Below, piece by piece: positions 1-5,600 of a DNA stretch of 5,600 nt; position 1 is the stretch's first letter; every line of letters starts with the position of its first letter. The DNA comes from Bryobacteraceae bacterium (GTDB taxonomy: Bacteria > Acidobacteriota > Terriglobia > Bryobacterales > Bryobacteraceae): assembly GCA_947456995.1 (NCBI GenBank), contig CANGVB010000289.1, positions 1 through 5,600 of the forward strand, written 5' to 3'. The position numbers and the translations under genes were made by a program. A model generated the notes under the pieces. That model searched no databases, was not told the DNA's origin, and saw only the letters and a list, made by a program, of their open reading frames with translations.

Positions 1-85
1 AAGCTGTTGCATAGTTCCAAGCTATCATCCACGCCACTGAACTATCCACTCACCAAAGACGTATACACTGTTGAAATCGTAGATT
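1..85. other. Short intergenic leader upstream of the zinc-ribbon gene
   Basis: This stretch shows no convincing coding content, RNA gene or repeat. An in-frame TAG at 80-82, two codons before the ATG at 86, separates it from the downstream gene. No purine-rich ribosome-binding site is visible just before that ATG. A TATACA hexamer at 62-67 could serve as a -10 box, but the matching -35 region around 37-43 is poor, so no promoter is called. Confidence 0.4.
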
Positions 86-562
86 ATGCCCTTCTGTAGC
101 AAATGTGGTTTCGAAGTCCAGTCCGGAGACCTTTTCTGCGGCAGATGCGGCTCGCCCCAATCTGCCTCTGCCGTACCCCCGAGGCCAAAGCAGAAAAACG
201 CGGCAAACGACCCCTTCTCCGGCATTGACGACAACACCGCCGCTGTCCTCTGCTACATCCCCTTCCTGGGCTGGATTGCCTCGATCTACATTCTTGCGGT
301 AGACCGTTTCCGCTCCAACAACCTCGTACGTTTCCACGCCTTCCAGGGTCTTTATCTCTTTGTCGGCTGGCTCATCTACGACTGGGTCCTCGAAGGCATC
401 GTCTACGACATCTTCAACAGCGCCTGGATCATCACCCGCGCAGTCAAGCTCGGCCTAACCGCCGTCTGGCTCTTCCTGCTCTTTAAAACCAGTCAGCGCG
501 AAATCGTCCGCATTCCCTTCATCAGCGACCTCGCCGACAAGTCCGTCGCCGAACAACGCTAG
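86..562 (+). CDS. Zinc-ribbon, DUF4870/Tic20-like small membrane protein
   Basis: The 158-residue product begins with a compact zinc ribbon in which Cys4, Cys7, Cys18 and Cys21 form two CxxC knuckles (CSKC and CGRC). A Pro/Lys-rich linker (about 26-43) leads to a membrane domain with hydrophobic segments near 52-71, 84-104 and 112-133. The NNLVRFHAFQGLYLF stretch (78-92) and the PFISDLADK stretch near 144-152 resemble the conserved RFHA-x-Q and P-x-I-x-DLAE motifs of DUF4870/Tic20-like membrane proteins. That family has no established bacterial function, and the zinc ribbon may be a protein- or nucleic-acid-binding module on the cytoplasmic side. The ATG at 86 is the first usual start because an in-frame TAG lies at 80-82; no clear ribosome-binding site precedes it. 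The gene stands alone, converges on the minus-strand operon, and has no evident functional link to it. The architecture is clear; the biochemical role is unknown. Confidence 0.85.
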   Translation: MPFCSKCGFEVQSGDLFCGRCGSPQSASAVPPRPKQKNAANDPFSGIDDNTAAVLCYIPFLGWIASIYILAVDRFRSNNLVRFHAFQGLYLFVGWLIYDWVLEGIVYDIFNSAWIITRAVKLGLTAVWLFLLFKTSQREIVRIPFISDLADKSVAEQR

Positions 563-577
563 GGGTGCCCTAGTTTT
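555..577 (+). terminator. Possible minimal terminator hairpin spanning both convergent stop codons
   Basis: Bases 559-564 (CTAGGG) and 568-573 (CCCTAG) form a perfect 6-bp inverted repeat around a GTG loop, followed by TTTT at 574-577. In plus-strand RNA the stem can be lengthened by a G-U pair (558/574) and, after one mismatch, two A-U pairs (555-556 with 576-577). The stem contains the plus-strand TAG (560-562) and the minus-strand TAG (572-570). It is short, with a tight triloop and only four Ts, so terminator strength is doubtful. On the minus strand no T run follows the hairpin, so it should not work well for the operon. Confidence 0.4.
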
Positions 578-1733
578 GCGGTAGCCACATCAATTCGTTA
601 CTATCGAAAAGCCCAACGGCGATCCGGCCCGATACCGGCAACAATGTACGTGGCCCTTGACCGGGGAAGCTAACGGTTTTCGGCGCTCCAAAGGCTTGTC
701 CGAAACCGGTAAGTCCGGTTCCAGGCCAGATCACGACTTTGTGAGAGACGTGACAGGCCGCCAACAGGTCCAGGTGGCCGTCGCCGTCCATATCGTGGAG
801 CAACACGTCACGAATTTCGTCCGCTGTGGCCTCGCCCTTCCTGGGTGTTCCGGGCTGATGGGCTCCAATGAACCGAAAGCGGCCCTTCTCATTCCGGAAG
901 ATGGCGACGTTGTCTGAAGGCCCTCGATTGCCCACTGCCAGATCGGGAAAGCCATCGCCGTCAAGGTCTGCCGCTTTTAGGTGATACGGGATATGGCCTT
1001 GGGAGTGGAAGACCTGATCGCGTCGATAGCTGCCCCGCGCGTCGCCCAACCAAACCTCGATCAGGTTTGAAGAGTAGATCGTAAAGGCAAGATCGGCGTG
1101 GCCATCCCGATTGAAGTCGGCTACGGCAACATCGCGCGGACCTGGAGGGAGCGGATAAAGCTTTGGGACAAAACGCCGCTTGCCCTGAGGCCGAAGTACG
1201 ACAAAGAAATCGCTAGACCAGGCAACCGCCACCAGACCCTGATCGAGCGCGGCGATAGATGTAATCCCAGGCGTTGGATAGACGGGTGCGCCAGTACGTG
1301 TACGGCTCTTGTCATAGGCGTGTTGGCCTGGAATCTGGATTGAATCTGCCGTGCCCAGGAAGGGCTCTTTGGCCTGTCCCCAGAGAATGGACAGATCGCG
1401 GCCGTCGTTGGCTTGAAAGTTCACGACAGCCAGATCCAGAAAGCCATCCTTATCGAGATCGCGGATAAGCGCAGTATAGGGCCCGAAGCCCACCGTGAAG
1501 TCCTGGCGCTTTACCAGTTCTGGCGAGCCTTGGGTGAAGTAGACCGTTACTGTGTCGTTGGCCGGGCGCTTCTCGCTTGGCAGCAGCAATTCCCCCCGGC
1601 AAACCACCACAATGTCCGCAAAGCCGTCTCGATTCAGGTCGCCAGAGGCGAGATGATAAGGCCCGGGAGCAGTGGGGTAGGCCTGCGCCAGGGCCGCACC
1701 GAGAAGTATGAGTAGAAGCATGTGTTTTCCCAT
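570..1733 (-). CDS. Secreted FG-GAP/VCBS repeat beta-propeller protein
   Basis: The 387-residue product has an N-terminal signal peptide (Lys3, hydrophobic core about 5-15, likely cleavage after Ala-Gln-Ala at 16-18) with no lipobox cysteine, so it is predicted to be exported as a soluble protein. Five Asp-rich calcium-loop motifs of the FG-GAP/VCBS type follow: DLNRDGFAD (32-40), DLDKDGFLD (92-100), DFNRDGHAD (206-214), DLDGDGFPD (256-264) and DMDGDGHLD (314-322), each running into a hydrophobic strand. Two further repeat-like strands near 157-172 and 366-381 lack the loop, which gives a probable seven-bladed propeller filling the whole mature chain. Such propellers usually mediate protein or carbohydrate binding; no catalytic domain is visible. 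Its start overlaps the receptor's stop by one base, so it is probably co-translated with the receptor and may be its partner. Met1 is preferred to Met5 because it supplies the positively charged signal-peptide N-region and the stop-start overlap. The ligand is unknown. Confidence 0.9.
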   Translation of the reverse strand: MGKHMLLLILLGAALAQAYPTAPGPYHLASGDLNRDGFADIVVVCRGELLLPSEKRPANDTVTVYFTQGSPELVKRQDFTVGFGPYTALIRDLDKDGFLDLAVVNFQANDGRDLSILWGQAKEPFLGTADSIQIPGQHAYDKSRTRTGAPVYPTPGITSIAALDQGLVAVAWSSDFFVVLRPQGKRRFVPKLYPLPPGPRDVAVADFNRDGHADLAFTIYSSNLIEVWLGDARGSYRRDQVFHSQGHIPYHLKAADLDGDGFPDLAVGNRGPSDNVAIFRNEKGRFRFIGAHQPGTPRKGEATADEIRDVLLHDMDGDGHLDLLAACHVSHKVVIWPGTGLTGFGQAFGAPKTVSFPGQGPRTLLPVSGRIAVGLFDSNELMWLPQN

Positions 1734-1735
1734 TA
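1731..1735 (-). promoter_or_regulatory. TAATG stop-start overlap coupling receptor and propeller genes
   Basis: On the minus strand the receptor's TAA (1735-1733) and the propeller's ATG (1733-1731) share one adenine. No good ribosome-binding site is seen upstream within the receptor's last codons (CGT ATT CAG TTC). Initiation of the propeller gene therefore probably depends on ribosomes finishing the receptor. A weak GGGA (1731-1728) before Met5 at 1721-1719 leaves a small chance of an alternative internal start. Confidence 0.7.
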
Positions 1736-4700
1736 GAACTGAATACGCAGGCCAAACTGGATTTGTCGTGCGGCCCGGGAACTCAAAATGCGGCCAAAGT
1801 TGGGATTTCCCAGGATGTTGTTCGGCGAGCCGAAGTTAACCGTGTTGGTGAGGTTAAAGAACTCGCCGCGGAATTGCAGGAATCGACCTTCACCCAAGCC
1901 GATTTTTTTGGCAATAGTAGCGTCGATGTTGAAGAAGCCCGGGGCGGTAACCGTGTTGCGACCGCTGTTGCCGAGCCGGAAGTCAGCAGGGTTGGCGAAG
2001 GCGCCGGTATCGAACCAGCGGTCAACTGTAGGATTCTCCAGGTTGCCACTGGCGGTGCGGTCTGGACGGTTCTGGTTATTGAAACTGAAGGTGCGCGTGG
2101 TCTGGGTACGGACGTCAACCGGCAGACCGGTTTGCCATGAAGTGATGCCCGACACGTCCCAGCCGCCAACCAGATAGTTCATCAGCTTGCCCTGGCTGAG
2201 CCAGCGTTTTCCTGAGCCAAAAGGAAATTCATAGAGGCTGGAGACAACGAGTCGTTGGCGAGTGTCAAAGCCGGAAAGACCGTACTCCCGCGAGATGTCG
2301 TAGCTATCGATCGGAGCAGTAGAGATCCCGAGATTGCCAACGGCAAAGTCCCCAGGGGCATTGTCGTGAGACTTGGCCAGGGTGTAAGAGCCCAACACGG
2401 CCACACCGCTGCCGAAGCGCTTTTCGAGGCGAACAGTAGCGGCGTGATAACGGCTCTTGGCACCGCTGCCCCAGCCCCAAATATTTCCGAATACCGGCAC
2501 TGGGCGGGCACTCTGGCCCTTGCCGTAGTCGGCGGGATTACGAATCTGGTTTTCGAGTAAAAATTGAGTCAGGTTGCGGCCAAAAGATGCGACATAGCCC
2601 GCTTCGAGTACCAAGTCTGGCGATAGCTGCCTCTGCACATTGAAGTTCCATTGCGCCGTGAGCTGATTGCGGTTGTCGTCTTCAAAGAGGTGCCGCGGGC
2701 TAAGGCCTTCAATTCGACCGGAGCCTTGCTGGAAGGAAGGTACGCCGGTTCGCAGGCGCGCTACTGGTGTTACCGCGTCCGGCGCGATAAAGAACGTTTC
2801 GATGAAGTTCGGCGGATTGAAGCCCAGCCGCACAAAAGTCCCACCGCCGGTAAGCGAGCGGTACACTCCAAAGCCAGTGCGAAGCACCGTGCGGGGATCC
2901 AGCTGGTAGGCGATGCCGAAGCGCGGAGAAAAATCGAGTTTGTTGGTGCGGGTTAGTCCCCGCGAATCACCCGGCTTGAAGATCCTTGCCCGCTCGGCGG
3001 CCGGAATCGGCAACTGATTGATTTCGCTCTGGACAAAGGCAGGGATTTCGCCGTCGCGTACGGCAAGGCGGAACTCGCCCAGCGGGTTGGCGATATTGGG
3101 GTTCGCCTGCCGGTCGTATTTGTCTACCACCGGAGTGAAAAGCTCATAGCGCAGGCCAAGATTCAACGTGAGCTTCCGATTGACACGCCACTCATCCTGC
3201 ACAAAAGCGCCAAAGAGGGTCTGGCGATTGTAGAGCGGGCTGAACTGCACATTAAGCTGAATCGATTGAGGATATCCCAGAAGCAAATCGGCAATCGGGT
3301 CTCCTGTGTTCGCTTGCGATGGATTACTGGAGAAGATTGAACCGAAGCGAAGCTGACCAAAAGGAACAAACGACCCGAATACATTGGCTTGCAAGTAACG
3401 AAGGTCGAAGCCAGCTTTCAGCGTATGCCGCCCAGCGTACCAGGTGAGGGTATCGGAAGCCTGGTACGTCGTTTCGGCTGAAATGACAAAGTTGCTGCCG
3501 GAGCCGAACTCAGAATATCCCGTCTGAATAGAAGGGAAGGAGGAAACCGCCTTGCTGGGATTGGTGCCATTGAGGCCGATAGCGCCCGCCGGGTCTGTTC
3601 CAAAATTCTGTGGCTTCTGGTCTACGACAAAGCGGTTGAAGCCCACTCTTGCATCGTTGATCAGACGCGGATTAAAAGTGAAGGTGTGACTGGCCAGGGC
3701 ATTGTGCCCGGTATTGATCGGGTTTGCGGCTCCAGAGTAAGCCGCTGGAAAACCATCGTTTGCGGCAGAAAAAGTGTCGTAAGTTGTGTAACGCAGTGCA
3801 ATCAATTGCCGCTCCGTGGGACGCACATCGCCGCGTACATTCCATTGATTTTCATCGAAGTTGCGCGGCACCTGTACCCGGTGGGTGCTTGCGCCAGTGT
3901 TGGCTGATGGCCAGGCTTCGCGTGCGATGCGGCTGCCAACCGGGTCGAGAGACGCGGCCGGGATGCGATTGCCGGCGAAGGGGTCGCGGATGAAACGGGC
4001 CGGATTGGCAGGGTCGCGGCGGGTGGTGTTGGGATCGAAGATGGACCGCGTTGAAGGGAAAATGCCCTGACGGAATTCCTCCGGCGGAACACTTAAGTTT
4101 GCAACGGCAGACTCGCGTTGCCGGAGCTGCTCGAAGTTGCCAAAGAAAAAAGCTCGATTCTTGATCACCGGCCCGCCAAGCGATGCACCGTACTGATTGC
4201 GCACAAAGAAGGGGCTTGGCTGTGACGAGAAAGCGTTGCGGGCGTTGAGTTGGTTGTTTCTGTGAAACTCGAACAAGCTGCCGTGGAACTGATTGCCACC
4301 AGACTTGGTGATGACGGTCAGCACACCACCCATGTTGCGGCCGTATTCGGCGCTGGGTGAGTTGGTGATGACGCGAAACTCCTGGATGCTTTCCACCGAA
4401 GGACGCACAGCGTCGCGGTTGAAGAAAACTGTATTGTTGTCGATTCCGTCCACCATCAGGTTGTTGGAATTGAAGCGGCTTCCACCCAGTACAAAACCCG
4501 TTCCCTGGCGTGTGCCAGTTGTGAATGGGATGGCGTTGGGTGCCAAAGAGGCCAGTTCCAGGTAGCTTCTGCCATTGAGGGGCAACCCCACAACACGCCG
4601 GTTGTCAATTGTCTGCCCAACTTCCTGCGTGGAGGTATCGAGCAGCGAAGCATCGCTTGCTACAGTGACGCTTTCGCTTGCATTGCCCACCGATAGCGAG

Positions 4701-5017
4701 ACATCGGTGCGCACACCTTTAGCGGCCACCGCCACAATCCCCGACTGGCTAAAGTTCCGAAACCCGGCTTGGCTTACTTCCAGCCTATATGTACCAGGAA
4801 TCAGGTTAGTGAAGGAGAAATAACCGTCTGCGGCCGATTCTGTGCGGATTGCAAAGCCACGAGCATCGGAGGTCAGCGTGAGTTTTGCCCCAGCTACCGT
4901 AGCTCCAGAGGCATCGGTAATCGCTCCGAAAATCTGTGAGGGTGCCACCTGTGCTCTCAATATCCCAGTCAACATCAAAAGAGCGGACACAATTCGACCA
5001 ATGGGATGGCTGAACAT
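1733..5017 (-). CDS. TonB-dependent, Oar-like outer-membrane receptor with carboxypeptidase-regulatory domain
   Basis: The 1094-residue protein is predicted to sit in the outer membrane and import or bind a substrate using energy from TonB-ExbBD. Residues 1-22 form a signal peptide. Residues 28-109 are a carboxypeptidase-regulatory-like (Ig-like) domain with the typical GAITDASGATVAGAKLTLT opening and the DGYFSFTNLIPGTYRLEVSQ core. ESVTVAS (115-121) is a candidate TonB box. The plug follows at about 130-238, with LPLNGRSYLELASLAPN (145-161), a VDGIDNN loop (189-195) and GGVLTVITKSGGNQFHGS (230-247). The remaining ~850 residues are a barrel rich in alternating aromatic strands, ending in a classic outer-membrane C-terminal strand, IQFGLRIQF, with terminal Phe1094. 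No cysteine occurs in the whole protein. Length and layout match the large Oar-like receptors of Acidobacteriota. It starts 13 bases after the regulator gene and overlaps the propeller gene, which implies joint expression. The substrate cannot be deduced; peptides, glycans or adhesion are all possible for this family. Confidence 0.93.
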   Translation of the reverse strand: MFSHPIGRIVSALLMLTGILRAQVAPSQIFGAITDASGATVAGAKLTLTSDARGFAIRTESAADGYFSFTNLIPGTYRLEVSQAGFRNFSQSGIVAVAAKGVRTDVSLSVGNASESVTVASDASLLDTSTQEVGQTIDNRRVVGLPLNGRSYLELASLAPNAIPFTTGTRQGTGFVLGGSRFNSNNLMVDGIDNNTVFFNRDAVRPSVESIQEFRVITNSPSAEYGRNMGGVLTVITKSGGNQFHGSLFEFHRNNQLNARNAFSSQPSPFFVRNQYGASLGGPVIKNRAFFFGNFEQLRQRESAVANLSVPPEEFRQGIFPSTRSIFDPNTTRRDPANPARFIRDPFAGNRIPAASLDPVGSRIAREAWPSANTGASTHRVQVPRNFDENQWNVRGDVRPTERQLIALRYTTYDTFSAANDGFPAAYSGAANPINTGHNALASHTFTFNPRLINDARVGFNRFVVDQKPQNFGTDPAGAIGLNGTNPSKAVSSFPSIQTGYSEFGSGSNFVISAETTYQASDTLTWYAGRHTLKAGFDLRYLQANVFGSFVPFGQLRFGSIFSSNPSQANTGDPIADLLLGYPQSIQLNVQFSPLYNRQTLFGAFVQDEWRVNRKLTLNLGLRYELFTPVVDKYDRQANPNIANPLGEFRLAVRDGEIPAFVQSEINQLPIPAAERARIFKPGDSRGLTRTNKLDFSPRFGIAYQLDPRTVLRTGFGVYRSLTGGGTFVRLGFNPPNFIETFFIAPDAVTPVARLRTGVPSFQQGSGRIEGLSPRHLFEDDNRNQLTAQWNFNVQRQLSPDLVLEAGYVASFGRNLTQFLLENQIRNPADYGKGQSARPVPVFGNIWGWGSGAKSRYHAATVRLEKRFGSGVAVLGSYTLAKSHDNAPGDFAVGNLGISTAPIDSYDISREYGLSGFDTRQRLVVSSLYEFPFGSGKRWLSQGKLMNYLVGGWDVSGITSWQTGLPVDVRTQTTRTFSFNNQNRPDRTASGNLENPTVDRWFDTGAFANPADFRLGNSGRNTVTAPGFFNIDATIAKKIGLGEGRFLQFRGEFFNLTNTVNFGSPNNILGNPNFGRILSSRAARQIQFGLRIQF

Positions 5018-5027
5018 TTTTGGATAT

Positions 5028-5032
5028 CTCCT
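5028..5032 (-). promoter_or_regulatory. Ribosome-binding site of the receptor gene, overlapping the regulator's stop codon
   Basis: AGGAG on the minus strand (5032-5028) lies 10 bases before the receptor's ATG (5017-5015). Its first two bases are the last two of the regulator's TAG stop (5033-5031). This supports the chosen receptor start and suggests that ribosomes ending on the regulator can reload on the receptor. The spacer is slightly longer than ideal. Confidence 0.65.
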
Positions 5033-5600
5033 AATTTCGGATTTGGTTGATAAAGTCCCGTCCCGTTGGGCCGGAAAGGATAGCTTGAGAACTCTGGGCT
5101 TCCACTTCGGTGGGCAGTCCTGCCAGAGCCTTGGACATTTCTGCTGCTGTGGCCAAGATCCACTCCGTCTGCTGGGCGAGCGTCGCCTCGTTGGCCCGAA
5201 ACTCCGGAGTGCTTATGCCTATCGATCCCAGGACGGGGCCGTCTGTCCCTGCGAAGACAGCGGCACCCAGGCAAACTGCCCCCTGGACAGTTTCTCCGTC
5301 GTTGATCGCAAAGCCGGTTTCACGGCAGCGGGCAAGCCGTTCGGCCAGCACACGCTTGTTGGTGTTGGTCCTTGCCGTGAAGGCTCGAAGCCCTGTCGCC
5401 GCCAGGAGCTCTTGCAGGTAAGCGGGTTCGAGAAAAGCCGCTACGGCTAGACCTTGAGCCGAAGCGTGCAAATGACATTGCTCACCCAGATCCACCACCA
5501 CTCGCAGCGCGTGGGCGCTTTCCACAGCGTCCACCAGGATCACTGCTCCAGCCCGGTAAATTCCAAAGTAGACACTTTCGCCGCATTGTTGCTGCAATCG
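5031..5600 (-). CDS. IclR-family transcriptional regulator, C-terminal effector-binding part (cut by window edge)
   Basis: The visible 189 codons stay open to the window end (Arg then Leu at 5600-5595), so the gene starts outside and its N-terminal winged-helix DNA-binding domain is not seen; the TTG at 5597 is an internal Leu codon, not a start. Counting that Leu as 1, the segment carries the IclR effector-domain hallmarks: GESVYFGIYRAGAVILVDAVES (6-27), HLHASAQGLAVAAFLEP (42-58), and RETGFAINDGE followed by VQGAVCLGAAVFAGTDGPVLGSIGIST (92-130). A closing helix, ILATAAEMSKAL (about 147-158), matches the usual end of the family. A further tail of about 27 residues (162-188) is not part of the domain. 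IclR proteins bind a small metabolite, often an organic or aromatic acid or a sugar derivative, and repress or activate nearby genes. Being first in the coupled set, it probably controls the receptor and propeller genes and itself; the effector is unknown. Confidence 0.9.
   Translation of the reverse strand, partial: RLQQQCGESVYFGIYRAGAVILVDAVESAHALRVVVDLGEQCHLHASAQGLAVAAFLEPAYLQELLAATGLRAFTARTNTNKRVLAERLARCRETGFAINDGETVQGAVCLGAAVFAGTDGPVLGSIGISTPEFRANEATLAQQTEWILATAAEMSKALAGLPTEVEAQSSQAILSGPTGRDFINQIRN

Noticed and set aside
37..67. Possible sigma-70-like promoter with TATACA at 62-67
   Set aside because: The -10 match is four of six and the candidate -35 hexamers around 37-43 match only three of six at a plausible spacing, which is what chance would give.
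92..150. Closely spaced Cys codons as a possible metallothionein or rubredoxin-like protein
   Set aside because: The four cysteines are arranged as two CxxC knuckles ten residues apart, the usual short zinc ribbon, and the rest of the protein is membrane-embedded.
50..337. Minus-strand 95-codon frame opposite the zinc-ribbon gene
   Set aside because: The plus-strand frame has clear zinc-ribbon and membrane-domain motifs; the antisense product has none.
1450..1755. Minus-strand 101-codon frame overlapping the receptor's end and the propeller's start
   Set aside because: It lies in another frame of the same strand inside two confident genes, and its Arg/Ala/Gly-rich translation resembles an out-of-frame reading.
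1763..2177. Two plus-strand frames of about 125-129 codons opposite the receptor's C-terminus
   Set aside because: Both are antisense to the barrel-coding region, overlap each other in different frames, and show no domain or ribosome-binding site.
4842..5450. Plus-strand open frame of 202 codons crossing the regulator-receptor junction
   Set aside because: It is antisense to two well-supported genes, its translation has no recognisable domain and an atypical composition with many Cys, Arg and Ser residues, and it spans the real operon junction. It is most likely a by-product of the codon bias of the opposite strand.
5595..5597. TTG as a possible start of a short IclR-like protein
   Set aside because: The frame stays open to the window edge with Arg before it, and the segment begins mid-domain compared with IclR proteins, so the codon is internal and the gene is only cut by the window.

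Overview
The window holds four protein genes and almost no intergenic DNA. It most likely comes from an acidobacterium, possibly of the Solibacter/Bryobacter type. That is an inference from the very large Oar-like outer-membrane receptor with an N-terminal carboxypeptidase-regulatory domain, a family greatly expanded in Acidobacteriota and often found beside regulators and secreted propeller proteins. The receptor also shows the organism has a Gram-negative (diderm) envelope. No rRNA, tRNA, mobile element or CRISPR array was seen.

Layout. At the left, one plus-strand gene (86-562) encodes a small membrane protein with an N-terminal zinc ribbon and a DUF4870/Tic20-like membrane domain. It runs head-on into a minus-strand block that fills the rest of the window. 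Read 5' to 3' on the minus strand, the block is: the effector-binding half of an IclR-family regulator (5600-5031, cut by the window edge), a 1094-residue TonB-dependent, Oar-like receptor (5017-1733), and a secreted 387-residue FG-GAP/VCBS beta-propeller (1733-570).

The three minus-strand genes look like one translationally coupled operon. The regulator's stop codon lies inside the ribosome-binding site of the receptor, and the receptor's stop codon shares one base with the propeller's start codon (TAATG). The simplest reading is a regulated module for sensing and taking up, or binding, an unknown substrate: a ligand-responsive repressor or activator, an outer-membrane transporter and an exported calcium-binding propeller. 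No enzyme lies in the window, so the substrate cannot be named.

The two convergent stop codons, at 560-562 on plus and 572-570 on minus, are embedded symmetrically in a perfect 6-bp inverted repeat followed by a short T run on the plus strand. This may act as a minimal terminator for the plus-strand gene. The most noteworthy points are the tight coupling of regulator, receptor and propeller, the probable seven-bladed propeller with two blades that have lost their calcium loops, and the compact convergent junction. I see no clearly new defence system or RNA element.
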